Origin: Dehalococcoidales bacterium
GTDB lineage: Bacteria; Chloroflexota; Dehalococcoidia; Dehalococcoidales; Fen-1064
DNA length: 64,000 nt
Direction of reading: 5' to 3'
Assembly (NCBI GenBank): GCA_016783135.1
Contig: JADHXC010000002.1
Coordinates: forward strand, 23,071-87,070
Within the stretch, counting starts at the first letter, position 1. Every line of letters starts with the position of its first letter. The position numbers were made by a program, and so were the translations under genes. A model generated the notes under the pieces. That model made no database searches. It worked only from the letters and a program-made list of their open reading frames with translations, and was not told the origin of the DNA. This document shows, in pieces, positions 24,360-33,167 of the stretch.

Positions 24360-25820
24360 TTACAGCTTACCCAGCGCCTGCTCAATCCGTACCAGGCACG
24401 TCTCCCTGCCGAGCACGGCCATCGTCTCAAACAGGGGTGGTGCCGCCTTCTGTCCGGTAACCGCCGTTCTTAACGCACCGAAAAGCTGCCCGGTCTTCAG
24501 TTCCAGCTCCACCGCCAGGGGTCTGAGCAGTCCTTCCAGTGATTCGGCGTCAAAGGAAGCCAGTGCCTCCAACCGCTGCCGGGAGACCTCCAGAGCACGG
24601 CGGGTAGATTCAGTGTCCATGTTCTTGGGAATGAGCAGGGTTACATCGTACTCCTGGCAGTCCACAAAGAAGAACCGTGTCAGCAAAGGTACCTCAAAGA
24701 GTGTTTTGACTCGTTCCTGGACAAGAGGCGCAATCTGCCGGACATAGTCAATCGAAAGTGGACGCTTTGCCTCGGACGGCAGCCCTTCTTCCAGAGACTG
24801 CAAAACCCGCCCCAGGAAGTCCTCAGGACTCAAATTACGGATGTAGACGCCATTCATCCACTCCAGCTTCTGCCGGTCAAAGACGGCGGCCGTTTTACTG
24901 ACCCGCTCCAGGCTGAAGTTATCGATAAGGTCCTGCCGGGACATCAGCTCCGTCCTGTCGTCAAGTGACCAGCCCAGCAGGGCGAGGAAGTTCATCATCG
25001 CCTCCGGCAGGTAGCCCTGCTCCCGGTAGTCAGTTATCGAGACCGCGCCGTGTCGCTTGCCCAGCTTGGAACGGTCCGACCCGAGGAGCATGGGCAGATG
25101 AGCAAAGTACGGCGGTTCATAGCCCATTGCCCGATAGAGGAGGATGTGGCGGGGAGTGCTGGAGATGAACTCCTCGGCACGGAGCACGTGGGTTATCTCC
25201 ATAGCGTGGTCGTCAATTATGTTGGCGAAGTTATAGGTGGGATAGCCGTCCGACTTGAGCAGCACCAGGTCGTCAAGGGTGCTGTTATCGAATACCACGT
25301 CGCCCCAGATGATATCGTGGAACCGGGTTTCCCCGGTGAGGGGTGTCTTGAAACGCACCACCGGCGTGATGCTTTCTTCCTCCTTCTTCCCCCTCTCCTC
25401 CTGGCTCAGCTCACGACAGCGGCGGTCATAGCCCGGTGGCTGCTTGCGCCGGGTCTGGTCAGCACGCATCTCCTCCAGGCGCTCCGGGCTGCAGTAGCAG
25501 TAGTAAGCATCGCCCTGGGACACAAGTCGCCGGGCAGCCTCCTGGTACAGCTCCAGACGCTGTGATTGGACGTATGGCCCGTAGTCACCGCCTGCCTCCG
25601 GCCCTTCGTCCCAGTCCAGCCCCAGCCAGCGTAGGCCATCCAGAATACCCTCAACGGCACCCTCTACCTTGCGAGCGACATCGGTATCCTCGATGCGGAT
25701 GATGAAGACACCACCACTATGCCGGGCAAAGAGCCAGGCGAACAGGGCAGACCTCATATTGCCCACATGTGGATAACCAGTGGGACTGGGGGCAAAACGT
25801 GTCCTGACCGTTGGACTCAT
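24360..25820 (-). CDS. gltX: Glutamate-tRNA ligase
   Basis: 486-residue class I synthetase charging tRNA-Glu. The HIGH motif appears as FAPSPTGYPHVGNMRSAL, with HVGN in place of the usual HIGG, and the KMSKS equivalent as SKLGKRHGAVS. IRIEDTD and the C-terminal helical anticodon-binding region are complete. It is the downstream gene of a minus-strand series that begins with the DksA/TraR-like gene. Bacteria of this group often use a non-discriminating form that also makes Glu-tRNA-Gln; that cannot be decided from sequence alone. Confidence 0.96.
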   Translation of the reverse strand: MSPTVRTRFAPSPTGYPHVGNMRSALFAWLFARHSGGVFIIRIEDTDVARKVEGAVEGILDGLRWLGLDWDEGPEAGGDYGPYVQSQRLELYQEAARRLVSQGDAYYCYCSPERLEEMRADQTRRKQPPGYDRRCRELSQEERGKKEEESITPVVRFKTPLTGETRFHDIIWGDVVFDNSTLDDLVLLKSDGYPTYNFANIIDDHAMEITHVLRAEEFISSTPRHILLYRAMGYEPPYFAHLPMLLGSDRSKLGKRHGAVSITDYREQGYLPEAMMNFLALLGWSLDDRTELMSRQDLIDNFSLERVSKTAAVFDRQKLEWMNGVYIRNLSPEDFLGRVLQSLEEGLPSEAKRPLSIDYVRQIAPLVQERVKTLFEVPLLTRFFFVDCQEYDVTLLIPKNMDTESTRRALEVSRQRLEALASFDAESLEGLLRPLAVELELKTGQLFGALRTAVTGQKAAPPLFETMAVLGRETCLVRIEQALGKL

Positions 25821-25887
25821 AGGCTTTCTCCGCAGGGCCAGCCGCTGGCTTCAGGCACTGGTATCAGTCACGGCATTGCTCGCGACA

Positions 25888-26382
25888 TTATTTAGGGCGA
25901 GCTCTTATGACGTAAGTCCCGGCTATCTTGTCATGCCAGCCCTGTCTCCGGCTGTCAAAGGCAATCCAGAAGTTGCCGATAAAGACAAACAGGACGGATA
26001 TAATGAAACCGAGAAACCGCATCACCGCATCACCCCAGTCAGTATTCTCGCCGGTGAAACGGACTATCTTGATTTTCATGGCCATCTTCCCCGGGGTCTG
26101 GCCCCGCCAGCCCCAGAAGCCGATGAAATAGGCAACAATCATCAGGAACGGAATCAGAAACGTCAGGGTCCAGAATACTGCACCCGCTTCCCCGGAGGAA
26201 ATTGCAGCGCCCCCCAAACCACCCATCCAGCCACGACCGAAGGCCAGCGGCCAGAGGCCGTTGAAGGCCCAGATGACCGCTCCCAGGATAGCACCGTCAA
26301 TGATAATAGCCAGTAGTCTTATCCAGAAACCGGCGTAGTCAACGGTATAGCTCTCACTTTTTATCTGCCTGGATAAATTCAT
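25888..26382 (-). CDS. RDD-family membrane protein
   Basis: 164-residue protein beginning with a charged segment and then YAGFWIRLLAIIIDGAILGAVI, which is the RDD signature with R and D in the first helix. A second helix with FLIPFLMIVAYFIGFWGWRGQTPGKMAMKIKIV and a third near MRFLGFIISVLFVFIG complete the fold. The family is of unknown or transport-related function. ATG 26382 has GGGAGGTTAG upstream. Confidence 0.85.
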   Translation of the reverse strand: MNLSRQIKSESYTVDYAGFWIRLLAIIIDGAILGAVIWAFNGLWPLAFGRGWMGGLGGAAISSGEAGAVFWTLTFLIPFLMIVAYFIGFWGWRGQTPGKMAMKIKIVRFTGENTDWGDAVMRFLGFIISVLFVFIGNFWIAFDSRRQGWHDKIAGTYVIRARPK

Positions 26383-26514
26383 ATTCTAACCTCCCGCATT
26401 GCCGGGGCGGCACCATTCCGTGGTGAGAGTGGGAACAAAAGGCACCCGTGCGGCATCACCTGCTACGCCCAATTCTACCACCTTACGGGTTAAAACTCTA
26501 GCCGCTGAACTAGT

Positions 26515-27444
26515 TCAGCCGATATCCTCCAGCGCCTGCTGCAGGTCAGCCGGTAGTTCGGATTCAAACTCCACGTGCTCCCCGGTACCCGGCAGGCAGA
26601 AACCGAGGCGATATGAGTGCAGGAATTGCCGTGATAGATATTGTGAGGACACTCCATAGGTCGTGTCTCCCACCACCGAATGGCCGATGGCAGCCAGATG
26701 GACCCGAATCTGGTGGGTACGTCCGGTCTCCAGCGCCACCTCGAGGAGGGTATAGCTGTCAATATACCTGACCACGTGATATCCGGTACGTGCCGGCCGA
26801 CCGCAGTTCTCGGTAACTACTGCCATACGCTTGCGGTTGCGGGGGTCGCGCCCAATCGGCGCTTCGATGGCGCCATCTTCCGGGGAAAGACGCCCCCTGA
26901 CCAGCGCCAGATAGACCTTGGCTACCGAACGGGACTTGAACTGCTCCGCCAGATTGGCATGGGCCGCCCGGTTCTTGGCCACCAGCATCACTCCGGAGGT
27001 ATCCATATCCAGCCGATGCACGATTCCCGGCCGAAGTGCGTCGCCGGTATCCGGCAAGATAGAAAGATAAGCCAGAAGCCCGTTCACCAGGGTATGGCCG
27101 GGGTGTCCCGGTGCCGGGTGTACCGGCAGTCCGGCAGGCTTATCAATAACAAGCACGTCATCATCCTCGTAGAGGATACCGAAGGGGATGGACTCCGGCA
27201 GTAAGATACCGGTCTCTTCCGGGGGAATGCTTACCGTTATCCGGTCTCCGGTGCTCAGCTTGAGGCCCGCCCTGGCCACGACATCATTGACGGTGACATG
27301 GCCATCGGCAATGAGCTTCTGAGCCTGTGTCCGGGATAGCTCCGGGCAGTTCTCAGCCACGTACTTATCAAGGCGAACACCCGGTCTTTCAACGGTGAAA
27401 CGGTACACAGCGGTTCCAGTGCTCAACCTTACCCCTTTGGGCAC
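26515..27444 (-). CDS. rluD: 23S rRNA pseudouridine synthase, RluD/RluA family
   Basis: 309-residue enzyme with an N-terminal S4 RNA-binding domain (VRLDKYVAENCPELSRTQAQKLIADGHVTVND) and a catalytic domain carrying HRLDMDTSGVMLVAKN, in which the aspartate is the nucleophile, then GRTHQIRVHLAAIGHSVVGDTTYG. RluD isomerises three uridines in helix 69 of 23S rRNA; family assignment is firm, exact target less so. It lies 16 bases after lspA, the very common lspA-rluD pairing. A 16-bp palindrome covers its stop codon. Confidence 0.93.
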   Translation of the reverse strand: MPKGVRLSTGTAVYRFTVERPGVRLDKYVAENCPELSRTQAQKLIADGHVTVNDVVARAGLKLSTGDRITVSIPPEETGILLPESIPFGILYEDDDVLVIDKPAGLPVHPAPGHPGHTLVNGLLAYLSILPDTGDALRPGIVHRLDMDTSGVMLVAKNRAAHANLAEQFKSRSVAKVYLALVRGRLSPEDGAIEAPIGRDPRNRKRMAVVTENCGRPARTGYHVVRYIDSYTLLEVALETGRTHQIRVHLAAIGHSVVGDTTYGVSSQYLSRQFLHSYRLGFCLPGTGEHVEFESELPADLQQALEDIG

Positions 27445-27460
27445 ACCGGTCTGCCCGTGC

Positions 27461-27958
27461 CTACTGTTTCTCTGCCCTGGTCAGGCGCAACAGTGAATAG
27501 GCAACAATAATAACACCGACCACCATCGCCGAATCGGCAACGTTGAAAGCCGGCCAAAAGCCGACATCAAGGAAATCGGTGACGCGGCCCTCCTGTCTGA
27601 GCCGGTCAATCAGGTTCCCCGTAGCGCCCCCCAGCATCAGGCTGAAAGCTACTATATTGGTCATTCCCGCCATAAACGGGTAGCTGCGACGCAGGAAAAG
27701 CACCAGGAACAGGAGAACAATGATTCCGATAGCGGCAACAATGGTCAGGATGAAGGACTGGCCCTGAAATATGCCGAAAGCAGCCCCGGTATTCTGGACA
27801 TGCACCAGCCGGAAGAAACCCAGCTTGAATATAACCTCACCGACATCGAAGGAAGTCACCCAGGCCTTGGTGAGTTGGTCAGCGGCCACTATCAGTGAGA
27901 CAGTGAAGAAAAGAACCGGCCCCCGCCAGCTACCCAGGAGAGAATCTGCCTTTTGCAT
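27461..27958 (-). CDS. lspA: Lipoprotein signal peptidase
   Basis: 165-residue inner-membrane aspartyl protease that cleaves lipoprotein signal peptides after lipidation. Four helices are evident. The catalytic aspartates lie in GATGNLIDRLRQ and FNVADSAMVVG, and the NTGAAFGIFQG signature is intact. Its start overlaps the end of the DksA/TraR-like gene by 29 bases, so translation is coupled. Confidence 0.96.
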   Translation of the reverse strand: MQKADSLLGSWRGPVLFFTVSLIVAADQLTKAWVTSFDVGEVIFKLGFFRLVHVQNTGAAFGIFQGQSFILTIVAAIGIIVLLFLVLFLRRSYPFMAGMTNIVAFSLMLGGATGNLIDRLRQEGRVTDFLDVGFWPAFNVADSAMVVGVIIVAYSLLRLTRAEKQ

Positions 27959-28310
27959 TCTTTGCCTGAAGAGCCTTACAGTCCAGACATAGCTTGGCCT
28001 GAGGAAGCGCTTCGAGTCGCTCTATGTCTATGGGCTTACCGCAATTCTCGCACAGCCCGTATGTATCCTTCTCGAACTTCTGCAGAGCTGCCTCCACCTC
28101 GTTCGATTGCTCCCGTATCTGTTTCTCCAGGGCCAGCCGTCGTTCCAGCTCAAGGCTTTCCGTAGCCTCCTCCTCCCGCTTGCCGAAAGGACTCCCCTCT
28201 CGCCTTTCCTCGGTCGGATGGGCGGCAGCCCTCAATTGCTCCAGCTCTTCAAGCAAACGTTTCCGGTCGTTTGCCAGACGAGTGCGAAGTGCCTTATATT
28301 CGTCAGCCAA
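27930..28310 (-). CDS. DksA/TraR-type zinc-finger protein
   Basis: 126-residue protein: a long charged coiled-coil-like N-terminal region (ADEYKALRTRLANDRKRLLEELEQLRAAA through LALEKQIREQSNEVEAAL) and a four-cysteine zinc finger GLCENCGKPIDIERLEALPQAKLCLDCK. DksA-like proteins bind the RNA polymerase secondary channel and act with ppGpp; a relA/spoT gene is at the end of this window. The start is TTG 28310, placed eight bases after GAGGAGG; the track ATG at 28355 lacks such a site. A consensus-like promoter is upstream. Confidence 0.88.
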   Translation of the reverse strand: MADEYKALRTRLANDRKRLLEELEQLRAAAHPTEERREGSPFGKREEEATESLELERRLALEKQIREQSNEVEAALQKFEKDTYGLCENCGKPIDIERLEALPQAKLCLDCKALQAKNAKGRFSPG

Positions 28311-28385
28311 TATTGGCCTCCTCACGCCCAGTCGCAGGACTCGTATGGGTTGCATGGACTAAGCGATGATGGTTGCAGATATGAT

Positions 28386-28414
28386 ATTATACTCAAGTGT
28401 TTCTCAAAGAGCAA
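28386..28414 (-). promoter_or_regulatory. Promoter of the DksA/TraR-lspA-rluD operon
   Basis: Minus strand TTGCTC (28414-28409), 17-base spacer, TATAAT (28391-28386), giving a leader of about 70 bases. Confidence 0.6.
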
Positions 28415-28468
28415 TAGTATGGTGTCGATTATGCCAGTACAATCGGCGCCAGCCTGCCGAAACCGGCG

Positions 28469-29236
28469 TTAATCCAGCATGAGACGCAGTTGCCGGATGG
28501 TATTTACCGCCTGTGCCTGCCAGTGATTATTGGCGAAGACAAAGGTCTTCTCCGCCGTTTCATCCAGGTCCTTTATTCGGGTCAGCCATTCGCTGAGCTC
28601 TTCGGCGCTGTAGGTATAGTCGTACCTCTCATAGGCATGTTCGTGCCGCCACCACCTGGCAGCATTGCGCCCGTGAAACCGGACGTAGCCAATGCTGCTG
28701 GTGACCTCTGCCACCGGCGGCATGAGGTTAGGCAGGTGTGGTTCATCAACACAGCAGAAACCCATGTCCAGCTCCCGCAGCCAGTCGAACACGCTGTCGC
28801 TCACCCACCCGGCATTTCGGAACTCGACCACCACCGGTAACTCGCCGACCCTCTCCCGGAAGAGCCGCAGGTACTCCCGGTTCTGCTCATCCGGCCGGAA
28901 GCTATAGGGGAACTGTGCCAGGACACAGCCGAACTTGCCGGTATCTATCATAGGCTCAAGCACCTGGCAGAAGTTGCGGAAGACCTCGGCATTATCTTCC
29001 CTCTGGTGCGTCATCTCCTTATTTGCCTTGATGACAAATTGGAAATCGTCACCAGTCTTCTCCGCCATCGCCTTCAGGTTAGACGGTCGCGGTATGGCAT
29101 AGTAGGTTGAGTTCACCTCACAGGTGCTGAACTCCCGCGCATAGTAGACGAGCCACTCGCGCTTGGGAAGGCCCGGCGGGTAGAAATGTCCTACCCAGTC
29201 GTCATAGCTAAATCCGGAAGTGCCCATGTACAGCAT
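28469..29236 (-). CDS. DUF72-family protein
   Basis: 255-residue TIM-barrel-like DUF72 protein. MGTSGFSYDDWVGHFYPPGLPKREWLVYYAREFSTCEVNSTYY is the N-terminal signature, followed by FQFVIKANKEMTH, VVVEFRNAGW and YVRFHGR, and the tail TFVFANNHWQAQAVNTIRQL. The family is common, often metal-dependent in appearance, but its activity is not established. Start: the methionine just before GTSGF is used (29236); the 21 extra residues of the track frame do not belong to the family. Confidence 0.88.
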   Translation of the reverse strand: MLYMGTSGFSYDDWVGHFYPPGLPKREWLVYYAREFSTCEVNSTYYAIPRPSNLKAMAEKTGDDFQFVIKANKEMTHQREDNAEVFRNFCQVLEPMIDTGKFGCVLAQFPYSFRPDEQNREYLRLFRERVGELPVVVEFRNAGWVSDSVFDWLRELDMGFCCVDEPHLPNLMPPVAEVTSSIGYVRFHGRNAARWWRHEHAYERYDYTYSAEELSEWLTRIKDLDETAEKTFVFANNHWQAQAVNTIRQLRLMLD

Positions 29237-29515
29237 GATTCCAGTGTATCCTACCATTCCGGGTTTGGCAACCTGTACGTAATATGGTTTTCCCCACAAG
29301 CCACTTCCCTTCTGTCATTCTGATGAGCACCGCGAGGAGGAATCTAACCGAGAGTCGAGACGCGGGACTGAGTCCAGCCCCGCTCAATCTCAGCCCACGA
29401 GACCTTTCTACCAGAGTTGCGGTGGGCAGCAGCAGGCGGTAAAATCTAGGACAGACGTGCCCGAAGTGGTGTCTCCACTTCGGCGTACGCACGACAACCG
29501 GGAGGGAGACGAGGA
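29237..29515. other. Intergenic region with a TGTCATTCTGA-type repeat
   Basis: Contains TGTCATTCTGATGAGCACCGCGAGGAGGAATCT (from 29313), the kind of short dispersed element seen between genes in many genomes; a related inverted copy lies at 62011. GC-rich self-complementary patches follow (GCGGGACTGAGTCCAGCCCCGC). Open frames here have no family resemblance. The final bases provide GGGAGGGAGACGAGGA as the binding site for the next gene. Confidence 0.45.
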
Positions 29516-30151
29516 ATGACCGAAGAACTGGGAAAGATAGAGAAACCCGAGGCGGAACGCTTTAAGGGACAGAGAAAGCTCTACCTTGTGCCCCTGCTAT
29601 ATATCGGCAAAGACTCTCCCCCGGAGTACGTGGAGAGGTTTGAGCTTTACTGGCAGCAGGTGAGTGAGCAGATTACCAACCAGGAGTTGAAGATAGGAGA
29701 AGTCCGGCATATCTATCACGAGTCAATTGGTCTCGGTGGCGAGGAAGGCCTCAATATCATGGAGCAACTGAGCCCACCCAGCCACCGGATTGCCAGAGAG
29801 AAGTGCCAGGACGGTGCTCTTGTGGAGGCAACCGAGCAGGTTGAACTGGCCGACGAATGCCTTGACTGGGAACGGTGTTTGCTGCTCGGTTTCCTCAGTC
29901 GCAGTGCGGCAGAGAAGGTTGCCGGGTTCTACCGTGAGACTTCAAAGAAACGGTACGAGCACATTTCCCTACGGATAGACGAGACCCTCGGAGATAACGA
30001 GGTGGGGATACTCTTCATCCGCGAAGGACACCCGGTACAGTTTCCCCGGGACATAGAGGTATTCAGCGTAGCGCCGCCGGCACTGGATGCGATTCACCGC
30101 TGGCTGCGCGACCGCTCTTCACAGGAAGAGAAGACAGAAGAAGCAGAGTGA
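29516..30151 (+). CDS. Unrecognised 211-residue soluble protein
   Basis: Good ribosome binding site (GGGAGGGAGACGAGGA) and coding-like codon use, but no family that I recognise. The protein is acidic and soluble with no signal or membrane segment. An alpha/beta N-terminal part (KLYLVPLLYIGKDSPPEYVERFELYWQQVSEQI) is followed by GEVRHIYHESIGLGGEEG, a helical middle and a C-terminal strand-rich segment (VGILFIREGHPVQFPRDIEVFSVAPPALDAIHRWL). It is convergent with the PAC2 pair. The domain order faintly recalls release-factor-like folds, but no GGQ or catalytic motif is visible, so no function is offered. Confidence 0.7.
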   Translation: MTEELGKIEKPEAERFKGQRKLYLVPLLYIGKDSPPEYVERFELYWQQVSEQITNQELKIGEVRHIYHESIGLGGEEGLNIMEQLSPPSHRIAREKCQDGALVEATEQVELADECLDWERCLLLGFLSRSAAEKVAGFYRETSKKRYEHISLRIDETLGDNEVGILFIREGHPVQFPRDIEVFSVAPPALDAIHRWLRDRSSQEEKTEEAE

Positions 30152-30174
30152 GCGCCGAAACGGCGACTCCACAC

Positions 30175-31005
30175 TTAGCCTTCCCCCTCACTGAGTAACT
30201 CCTCAACCTCTCTGGCCAGCTTCTCCCCTTCGCCTTCGGTAAGCCCTTCACTGTTCTCCAGCTTGCGGATGTATCTATCCACATCCGGAGACGAAGCCCT
30301 TATCCGGTCGATTCTCTCGTCCAGCGACCTGACCTCTTCATCAAGGTCACTCAGGTCCAGACCCAGCCCCAGCCTGTGATTGAGGAATTCGAGGACCTTC
30401 TTACAGGCAGCGGGGTCATCAGATGACACCAGGTAGAAAGGGACGGGTACCCAGAGATTCGCCCCGGGGATATTCCTCCTTCTCGCGGCCCACAGGAAGA
30501 AGGAATTAAGCGTCGGTCTCCCTCCGGGAGGAGTCTCGTAGTTCACTTCCCTGGTAAGCCCGTAGGGAGCCAGTTCCTCCTTCAACTCGAGGGAACTGAC
30601 GGTAGCGAAGAACTGGCGGGGGGCGGAATGGGGCCCCAGAGCAACCATGCTGCCCACGGTAAAGAGCTCCCTGACATGGCAGTAGTCCCGGGCTACGTCC
30701 AGAACCAGATTCATGAAACGGTACCATTCGTGGCTGGGAGGCGTGCTCTGGAACAGCACCAGGTCCTTCTCAGGACAGGCATAGAATCTGCTCTCGGGAA
30801 ACTGGACCAGGTCATTGTCAATGGTCACTCCCCCCAGGGGGAAGAAGTCCACCGGTTCAATGTGGCAGAACGGCTGCCCGCCCAGTTTACCGACCAGGTA
30901 GTCAATCACCGACCACCCCAGTCCGGCGGCGTCCATGGACCAGGCAGTCACCAGAATGGGGTCCCGGAATTCAGGTCTGGAAGAGAACTGAACAGGGTCC
31001 GTCAT
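30175..31005 (-). CDS. PAC2-family protein (second of a pair)
   Basis: 276-residue PAC2 (proteasome assembly chaperone 2-like) protein: DPILVTAWSMDAAGLGWSVIDYLVGKLGG at the N-terminus, then HIEPVDFFP, a central strand LVLFQSTPPSHEW and FTVGSMVALGPHS. The C-terminal 60 residues are a charged, coiled-coil-like tail. The start codon overlaps the stop of the upstream paralogue in an ATGA arrangement. PAC2 proteins assist proteasome assembly in eukaryotes and are of unknown role in bacteria and archaea. No proteasome subunit gene is in the window. Confidence 0.85.
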   Translation of the reverse strand: MTDPVQFSSRPEFRDPILVTAWSMDAAGLGWSVIDYLVGKLGGQPFCHIEPVDFFPLGGVTIDNDLVQFPESRFYACPEKDLVLFQSTPPSHEWYRFMNLVLDVARDYCHVRELFTVGSMVALGPHSAPRQFFATVSSLELKEELAPYGLTREVNYETPPGGRPTLNSFFLWAARRRNIPGANLWVPVPFYLVSSDDPAACKKVLEFLNHRLGLGLDLSDLDEEVRSLDERIDRIRASSPDVDRYIRKLENSEGLTEGEGEKLAREVEELLSEGEG

Positions 31006-31910
31006 TGCCCCTTCTCTCCCCGCTGGAAGAAATCATCGATATGTTCCTTGAGCCATTGCTCTTCTTCGTCCGTGATAATACCCGGCCGGGTCTGGATATC
31101 CCGTTTTCTCTGGTCTATCTTCTCCCGCACCGCCGGTGGGAACTGCCGGAAGACGTTGCTGATTACACCCTCTATCTGAGTAACCATGCTGTCCAGGGCC
31201 TTCGGGTCAATGGGGACGCCGAGTGCAGAGCCAAGCACCTCCAGAACAGCCTGTGACGCCCTGGGATAGGGAAAAGGGACCCGGGAGAGGTAGTCCGGTA
31301 TCTCACCCATGAGGCATATAGCCTCAAAGCCACGTTTCTTGGCGACTCCTGTCAGCAGGCCGTTCAAGCCGGTAATGTTGCCGAAGTCGCCCCTTCCTTC
31401 GGCCTCACTCATCAGAACCGTGTTGATGTAGCCCTTCGCCTCGGCCAGCACCCTGTCATCGGTAGCCACAGCCCAGACTCTTGGCCTTAGTTCGTGATGG
31501 GTGAGGGCCACGGCGGCACCCGAGGTGTAGACTCGCCGGCAGCCGAACTTCTCGGCCACGTCCAGGACCAGGTTAGCCATCTCATAGGCCTTACCGCCTT
31601 CGGCATACATCCTGCCATGCTCGGAGGGCTGTTCTTCACCAATGAAGAGCAGCAGGTCCCTGTCCTCGAGCCTCTTGTAGTAGAACTTGTTGCTGGGGAA
31701 CTCCAGCTTCTCCAGTACACCACCCCTGATGACGACCTTATTGGGGTAGAAGAAGTCCCAGGGCTCGATGTCCCCCAGTGGTTCGGCACCGGTCTCCTGC
31801 CGCAGGGTATCCACGGTGATAACGCCGATATTGCCGATACCGGGCCATCCGACGACCATGTCCGGCTGGTGCAGCTTCGGCTCGGTAAACAGTCTTATCC
31901 CCACACTCAC
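31002..31910 (-). CDS. PAC2-family protein (first of a pair)
   Basis: 302-residue PAC2 protein: MVVGWPGIGNIGVITVDTLRQETGAEPLGDIEPWDFFYPNKVVI, followed by LLLFIGEEQPSE, VYTSGAAVALTHHE and FEAICLMGEIPDYLSRVPFPYPRAS, which match the archaeal-type ATP-grasp-superfamily-linked PAC2 group better than its neighbour does. The tail is charged and helical. It is translationally coupled to the second PAC2 gene, so the two may form a heteromer as eukaryotic PAC1-PAC2 does; that is inference. Confidence 0.88.
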   Translation of the reverse strand: MSVGIRLFTEPKLHQPDMVVGWPGIGNIGVITVDTLRQETGAEPLGDIEPWDFFYPNKVVIRGGVLEKLEFPSNKFYYKRLEDRDLLLFIGEEQPSEHGRMYAEGGKAYEMANLVLDVAEKFGCRRVYTSGAAVALTHHELRPRVWAVATDDRVLAEAKGYINTVLMSEAEGRGDFGNITGLNGLLTGVAKKRGFEAICLMGEIPDYLSRVPFPYPRASQAVLEVLGSALGVPIDPKALDSMVTQIEGVISNVFRQFPPAVREKIDQRKRDIQTRPGIITDEEEQWLKEHIDDFFQRGEKGQ

Positions 31911-31993
31911 CTCCGGTCAAATGCCTCGCACCCAGTATTTTAACCATATATTGAGGAAGGGACAAGTCAGGCTTACAAGATTGTCCCTAACCC

Positions 31994-32158
31994 TTGCAGT
32001 ATGATGAAAACGGGGGAGTCCAGAGGGGCTTCGCCCCTTCTGAGGGGCGCCCCCTTTGGCAGGGGTCTGGGGGTGTCCCCCAGATATAACCTTTCCCCCC
32101 TTCCTGGCCAGGAAGGGGGTCAGGGGGATGGTCGAAAGGGTTTTTCAGCACCATGCTA
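31994..32158. mobile_element. MITE-like element, copy 1
   Basis: About 165 bp with imperfect terminal inverted repeats, TTGCAGTATGATGAAAA on the left and TAGCATGGTGCTGAAAAA (as read inward) on the right, no coding capacity, and a GC-rich palindromic interior (CAGGGGTCTGGGGGTGTCCCCCAG, CCTTCCTGGCCAGGAAGG). The interior matches the copy at 46261. The terminal TAG of the right end is the stop codon of the alpha/beta hydrolase gene. Confidence 0.65.
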
Positions 32159-33013
32159 GAGCGTTACCTCGCCGCGAATGTCCTTCCCCTGCTCGAAATC
32201 ATCAAGGAAGTCCAGCACTGCCTTTCGCCAGGCCTCCGGCTTGTAGCGTGAGGTAGCATGCCCGACGCCTTCAAGGAGGGCATAGCGCCGGTTGGGCAGG
32301 GTATCGCGCAGCCACTCCGCAGCGGGAAGCAGCCCAACGTCCTCATCACCGATAACGACCAGCGTAGGCATGGTCAGTTCTTTGGTCCGCTCCACACCCT
32401 GTACCGCATTCCGCATGACGAAACGGCTGGCATAGATAGAGCCGTTAACCGAAAAGTGGGACATGCGCTCTATGTACTCATCCTGGAGTACGGGGTCTTC
32501 AAGGACCGCCTTCGGGGCAAGACCGACAGCTATCGAGCGGTACCCCTGCTCGACCACTCCGTATTGTTTCACCATTTGCTCGCGCTCTTCCATCTGCCGG
32601 TCCATCTGCTCACGCGTCACTTGCATCTGCGGGGACCGCACGCCAACACCGGCACTATCACACAGGATGAGCGCCCTGACCTTCTGCGGATAATTCAGGG
32701 CAAAGGCCAGAGACACGCCGCCACCCATGGAGAGGCCACCGATAATGGCACGCTCTATTCCCAGGTGCTCGAGCAGGCGGTTGACGTCGGCCGCCATTAT
32801 CTCCCAAGAGTAGTGGTCGTCCCCCGCAGGGGCAGTGGTCATGCCATGCCCGCGGGCATCCATGAGGATAACCTGGTACTTCCGGGTGAGCCAGGGCAGG
32901 TGCGGGTGCCACATCTCGCAGCTTGACGTCAGGCCGTGATGGAGAAAGAACGGCTCCCCGGAACCGTAGACCTCGTAGTGCTGATGGATGTCATCATAAG
33001 TAAGTGTCGGCAA
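32156..33013 (-). CDS. Alpha/beta hydrolase
   Basis: 285-residue alpha/beta-fold hydrolase. The oxyanion segment is FFLHHGLTSSCEMW, the nucleophile elbow IIGGLSMGGGVSLA near residue 97, the acid is the aspartate in VVIGDEDVGL and the general base the histidine in LLEGVGHATSRY. MDARGHG is the typical HG loop. Substrate unknown; this subgroup often hydrolyses esters or C-C bonds. Its stop codon coincides with the end of a MITE-like element, so the original C-terminus may have been replaced. Confidence 0.88.
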   Translation of the reverse strand: MPTLTYDDIHQHYEVYGSGEPFFLHHGLTSSCEMWHPHLPWLTRKYQVILMDARGHGMTTAPAGDDHYSWEIMAADVNRLLEHLGIERAIIGGLSMGGGVSLAFALNYPQKVRALILCDSAGVGVRSPQMQVTREQMDRQMEEREQMVKQYGVVEQGYRSIAVGLAPKAVLEDPVLQDEYIERMSHFSVNGSIYASRFVMRNAVQGVERTKELTMPTLVVIGDEDVGLLPAAEWLRDTLPNRRYALLEGVGHATSRYKPEAWRKAVLDFLDDFEQGKDIRGEVTL

Positions 33014-33167
33014 AGTGAGACCTCCTTTTACAGTAATAGGGTATCTTAGAACTCGTGTTTCTCAACTGTCAAGAAAATGAGCGCAACACAATCACCCCAC
33101 CCGTTTTGACGGGACATGGTAGAATAGGGACACCGCAGGCAGGGGCAGGTTGACTCCGGAGGGTATT

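Noticed and set aside
26421-26520. tRNA-like patches on the minus strand after rluD (D-arm-like TAGTTCAGCGGCTAGAG, TTTTAA loop, CACCA end)
   Set aside because: No complementary acceptor strands and no proper T arm can be formed; the D-arm-like piece is part of a palindrome over the rluD stop codon. At most a decayed tRNA.
32258-32926. 222-residue plus-strand ORF
   Set aside because: Antisense shadow of the alpha/beta hydrolase gene.
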